A DNA stretch of 64,000 nucleotides from Methanobrevibacter gottschalkii DSM 11977. GTDB taxonomy: Archaea; Methanobacteriota; Methanobacteria; Methanobacteriales; Methanobacteriaceae. A program made the translations under genes and the position numbers. The stretch covers positions 248,001 through 312,000 of the forward strand of contig NZ_RKRG01000003.1 of assembly GCF_003814835.1 (NCBI RefSeq), in the 5' to 3' direction. Below the pieces are notes generated by a model that was not told where the DNA came from, ran no database searches, and was given only the letters and a program-made list of their open reading frames with translations. This document shows, piece after piece, positions 61,730 to 64,000 of this stretch; within the stretch, counting starts at the first letter, position 1, and every line of letters starts with the position of its first letter.

Positions 61730-63067
61730 CTATAATCCGAAGAATAAGTATATGATAAATACAAGTACCATTATCCAAACTAACCAATTCAGTTCTTTTG
61801 CTTTACCTGCAGCAATACTGGTAATTGCGTAAGTTACAAAACCGAATGCAATACCTAATGAGATGGAGTAGGTTAAAAGCATCATGATAATGGTCATGAA
61901 TACAGATGCAACGACAACTAAATCATCCCAATCCACATCTTTTAATTGAATCATCATTAAGATACCCACTATCACTAATGCAGCAGCAGTTACAGAAGAT
62001 GTAAATAAAGCTAATACTGTTGGGGCAAAGATAATTGAAATTAAAAATAGAATGCCTGTGACTATAGCAGTTAAACCGGTTCTACCACCAAGACCAATAC
62101 CAGTTGCACTTTCTACATATGCAGTTAATGTACTTGTACCTAAAATAGCACCAATAATACCACCAATTGCATCACCAAGGAATGCTTTGTCTATTCCATC
62201 AGCATTGCCTTCTTCATCAATGAAACCGCATTGATTTGCTAAAGGAATTAAAGTTCCAGTTGTATCGAAAAATGTAACAAAAAGTAATGAGAATAAGATT
62301 AAAATTAAATTAGGGATATTTGTGAATAACTGGCTAAATCCAGATGCAAATGCACCAAATACAGATGTATCAATTGTTGTAGATACAAATTCAGTTGGAA
62401 CTGAAGGCATAGCTATGTCTCCAACACCAAATCCTGCAGCAGTAAATATAATGCCTAAAATAGCAGTAATTACTAAACCTATAAATACTGCGGCAGGCAC
62501 TTTTCTAACATATAAAATTAAAGTAACTGCAATACCGATTAATGCTAAAAGTGCAGGAGCAGAGAACAATGATCCTAAAGTAACCATTGTTGATGGATCA
62601 GCTACGATAATTCCAGCACCTTTTAAACCAATGAATGCTAAGAAAAAACCAATACCTGCACCAATAGCTAGTTTTAAATTGTGCGGGATTGCATTAAGAA
62701 TAGCTTCCCTAAGTCCAGAAACAGTTATTAATAAAAATATGATACTTGAAATGAATACTGCAGCAAGAGCAGCTTCCCAAGTGTTACCCATACCTAAAAT
62801 AATAGTATAAGTAAATAATGCATTCATACCCATACCAGGAGCTAATCCAACAGGATATTTAGAAACAAGCCCCATGATAATACACGCAATACCAGACGCA
62901 AGAGCAGTAGCGAAAAATACTCCAGTTGCAGGCATTCCTCCTTCAGCTAACATTCCAGGGTTTACTCCTAAAATATAGGACATAGCAAGGAATGTAGTGA
63001 GTCCTGCAATAACTTCAGTCTTAACGTCGGTGTTGTTTTCAGATAATTTGAAAAATTCATTTAACAT
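61730..63067 (-). CDS. NCS2-family purine permease, AzgA-like
   Basis: 445 residues with about 13 membrane helices. Signatures of the adenine/guanine/hypoxanthine branch: EVIAGLTTFLAMSYILGVNP near 19-38, VGLAPGMGMNALFTYTII, and FVTFFDTTGTLIPLANQCGF near 262. STLTAYVESATGIGLGGRTG near 312 is the conserved substrate-helix stretch. It imports a purine base with protons. AGAGGTGTTTT precedes the ATG, and a perfect 22-bp palindrome lies 43-64 bp upstream, so supply-dependent repression is likely. Confidence 0.92.
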   Translation of the reverse strand: MLNEFFKLSENNTDVKTEVIAGLTTFLAMSYILGVNPGMLAEGGMPATGVFFATALASGIACIIMGLVSKYPVGLAPGMGMNALFTYTIILGMGNTWEAALAAVFISSIIFLLITVSGLREAILNAIPHNLKLAIGAGIGFFLAFIGLKGAGIIVADPSTMVTLGSLFSAPALLALIGIAVTLILYVRKVPAAVFIGLVITAILGIIFTAAGFGVGDIAMPSVPTEFVSTTIDTSVFGAFASGFSQLFTNIPNLILILFSLLFVTFFDTTGTLIPLANQCGFIDEEGNADGIDKAFLGDAIGGIIGAILGTSTLTAYVESATGIGLGGRTGLTAIVTGILFLISIIFAPTVLALFTSSVTAAALVIVGILMMIQLKDVDWDDLVVVASVFMTIIMMLLTYSISLGIAFGFVTYAITSIAAGKAKELNWLVWIMVLVFIIYLFFGL

Positions 63068-63109
63068 AAAACACCTCTATGAAAACTTCAATATAACACA
63101 CAATATTTT

Positions 63110-63131
63110 TTAAGATTAAATTTAATCTTAA
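63110..63131. promoter_or_regulatory. Perfect 22-bp palindrome before the purine permease
   Basis: Half-site TTAAGATTAAA followed by its exact complement. On the minus strand it comes shortly after AT-rich TATA candidates (ATATTTATAAA, about 63155-63166), so it would overlap the transcription start. A repressor operator is the best reading. The gap between permease and the next gene (63068-63423) shows nothing else. Confidence 0.6.
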
Positions 63132-63423
63132 TAAAGTTTTCAATTTTTATATTTTTTTATAAATATTATTAAAGTTTGCTATAGTGATTTAAACTAGTTA
63201 TTCTTATAAAATTATTGGAATTTGGATAAATTAACTTAAAGAGTGTTTCAAATAATAATTTTAAATAAATTTTTCTTATTTGTCAAAGTTTGCAGTATTA
63301 TTTCAAATTGCTTTAGTATTACTATGGGTTGTATTATTGAGTCTTGGATATCTCTAATTTAAAATTTAATTTTAATAACATGTTTTTACAAATAATTATT
63401 TAAGAATAAACAGTGGTGCTATA

Positions 63424-64000
63424 ATGTTGAATATGTATTATGATATGATGATTAATAAATATATTAATCAAATTGACACATCCATTGATGCTTTGGAGTT
63501 AAAGCTAAGAGTCTGGGATTTTATTAATTCTTTAGATAAAACTGATTTGTCTGAAGAAGAAATTAAAAACATTGTTTCTAACATTGGGAATTTAGGAACT
63601 ACTTTAGAAGAATCCAATTCTCCTAAATTTGAGTGGTATTTAAATACAATAGTTGATAATGATTTATGCGCCAAATGTGGAGCTTGTAGTATTGTATGTC
63701 CAAATCATATAGTTGAATTTGAAGAAAAACCTTTCATTGTAAAAGAATGTTTACGTAAAGGAAATGGGATGTGTCAAGAAGTATGTCCTAGAGTAAATGC
63801 AGGGTCATATGAAATTAGAACACGTTTAAATTCTTTTGAAGAATATTATTATGGAAAATCAGATATAAAAGGCCAATCAGGTGGAGTTGTAACTAAATTT
63901 TTAGAATATCTGTTAAACGATAAAAAAATTGATGGTGCAGTTGTGATTGGTGGTAGTCACTGGAAACCTTCAAGTATGCTAGTTACAAACTCTCAAGATT
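63424..64000 (+). CDS. FrhB/FdhB-like F420-binding subunit (3' end outside window)
   Basis: The frame is open from the ATG at 63424, with GGTG 7-10 nt upstream, to the window end; 192 residues are visible. Residues about 1-75 are a helical extension (DALELKLRVWDFINSLDKTD). Then come the clusters: LCAKCGACSIVCPNHIVEFE and ECLRKGNGMCQEVCPRVNAG, and GQSGGVVTKFLEYLLNDKKI, the F420-binding domain of coenzyme F420 hydrogenase/dehydrogenase beta subunits. It would move electrons between F420 and an Fe-S partner. Which complex it serves (hydrogenase, formate dehydrogenase, sulfite or glutamate-related reductase) cannot be told, since partner genes would lie to the right. Confidence 0.85.
   Translation, partial: MLNMYYDMMINKYINQIDTSIDALELKLRVWDFINSLDKTDLSEEEIKNIVSNIGNLGTTLEESNSPKFEWYLNTIVDNDLCAKCGACSIVCPNHIVEFEEKPFIVKECLRKGNGMCQEVCPRVNAGSYEIRTRLNSFEEYYYGKSDIKGQSGGVVTKFLEYLLNDKKIDGAVVIGGSHWKPSSMLVTNSQD

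Noticed and set aside
62322-62810. Plus-strand ORF of 162 codons
   Set aside because: It is opposite the NCS2 permease and has no family features.
63068-63423. Purine riboswitch before the permease
   Set aside because: I looked for the three-helix junction with conserved loop bases in the leader and saw only a DNA palindrome and a ribosome site.

Overview
The window is an AT-rich (roughly 30% GC) piece of a chromosome from a methanogenic archaeon of the Methanobacteriales, most likely a Methanobrevibacter close to M. smithii. The support is: archaeal gene versions (methanogen-type thymidylate synthase, pantoate kinase, the paired ADH synthase and dehydroquinate synthase II, class I CCA-adding enzyme), F420 enzymes (NpdG and a FrhB-like protein at the right edge), GGTGA-type ribosome binding sites, BRE/TATA promoters, and four large Asn/Thr-rich adhesin-like proteins of the kind that decorate pseudomurein walls. 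No rRNA, tRNA or CRISPR array was seen.

Layout. 1-4850: 3' part of a protease-bearing adhesin, thyA, a sugar acetyltransferase. 5152-6938: a decayed IS1182-like element. 7.1-9.5 kb: HTH-cupin regulator with an acyl-CoA synthetase. 9.5-14.6 kb: a 1202-residue adhesin flanked by transposase relics (IS630-like before it, IS1182-like after it). 14.6-23.0 kb: a plus-strand housekeeping block (TPR protein, repeat protein, pantoate kinase, methyltransferase, ADH synthase, DHQ synthase II, RNA cyclic phosphodiesterase, CCA enzyme, DUF2284 protein, NpdG). 23.2-29 kb: CAT-like protein, CoA-disulfide-reductase-like flavoenzyme, Mrp ATPase, MsrAB, small proteins and two divergent winged-helix regulators. 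29.6-34.4 kb: a 1609-residue adhesin with a perfect internal duplication. 34.8-36.0 kb: a three-gene SseB-like operon. 36.7-54.7 kb: NhaC antiporter, RecB/Cas4-like nuclease, iron-sulfur flavoprotein, ferredoxin, a NifU-like/GGGtGRT pair, Nudix, malate dehydrogenase, bacterial-type DTD, TelA, uracil-DNA glycosylase, a MarR-MFS operon and a disulfide oxidoreductase. 54.9-57.9 kb: a fourth adhesin made of Ig-like repeats. 58-64 kb: GNAT proteins, a YjdI/YjdJ pair, an ABC1/UbiB kinase-like protein, an NCS2 purine permease and the start of a FrhB-like gene.

How it fits together. Many genes concern redox and stress: MsrAB, flavoenzymes, Fe-S scaffold, ferredoxins, Isf-like protein, F420-NADP exchange. 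Others concern the cell surface, where adhesins use two different endings: a shared TGNPLL motif plus membrane helix plus basic tail, or strongly basic Ig-like repeats with no helix. The signals least explained by known families are regulatory or structural: a promoter-plus-hairpin candidate RNA before ubiB, a perfect 22-bp palindrome before the purine permease, a 12-bp inverted repeat spanning the TATA box of the SseB-like operon, a sequence motif shared by the NhaC promoter and the winged-helix intergenic region, and the NifU-like/GGGtGRT gene pair.
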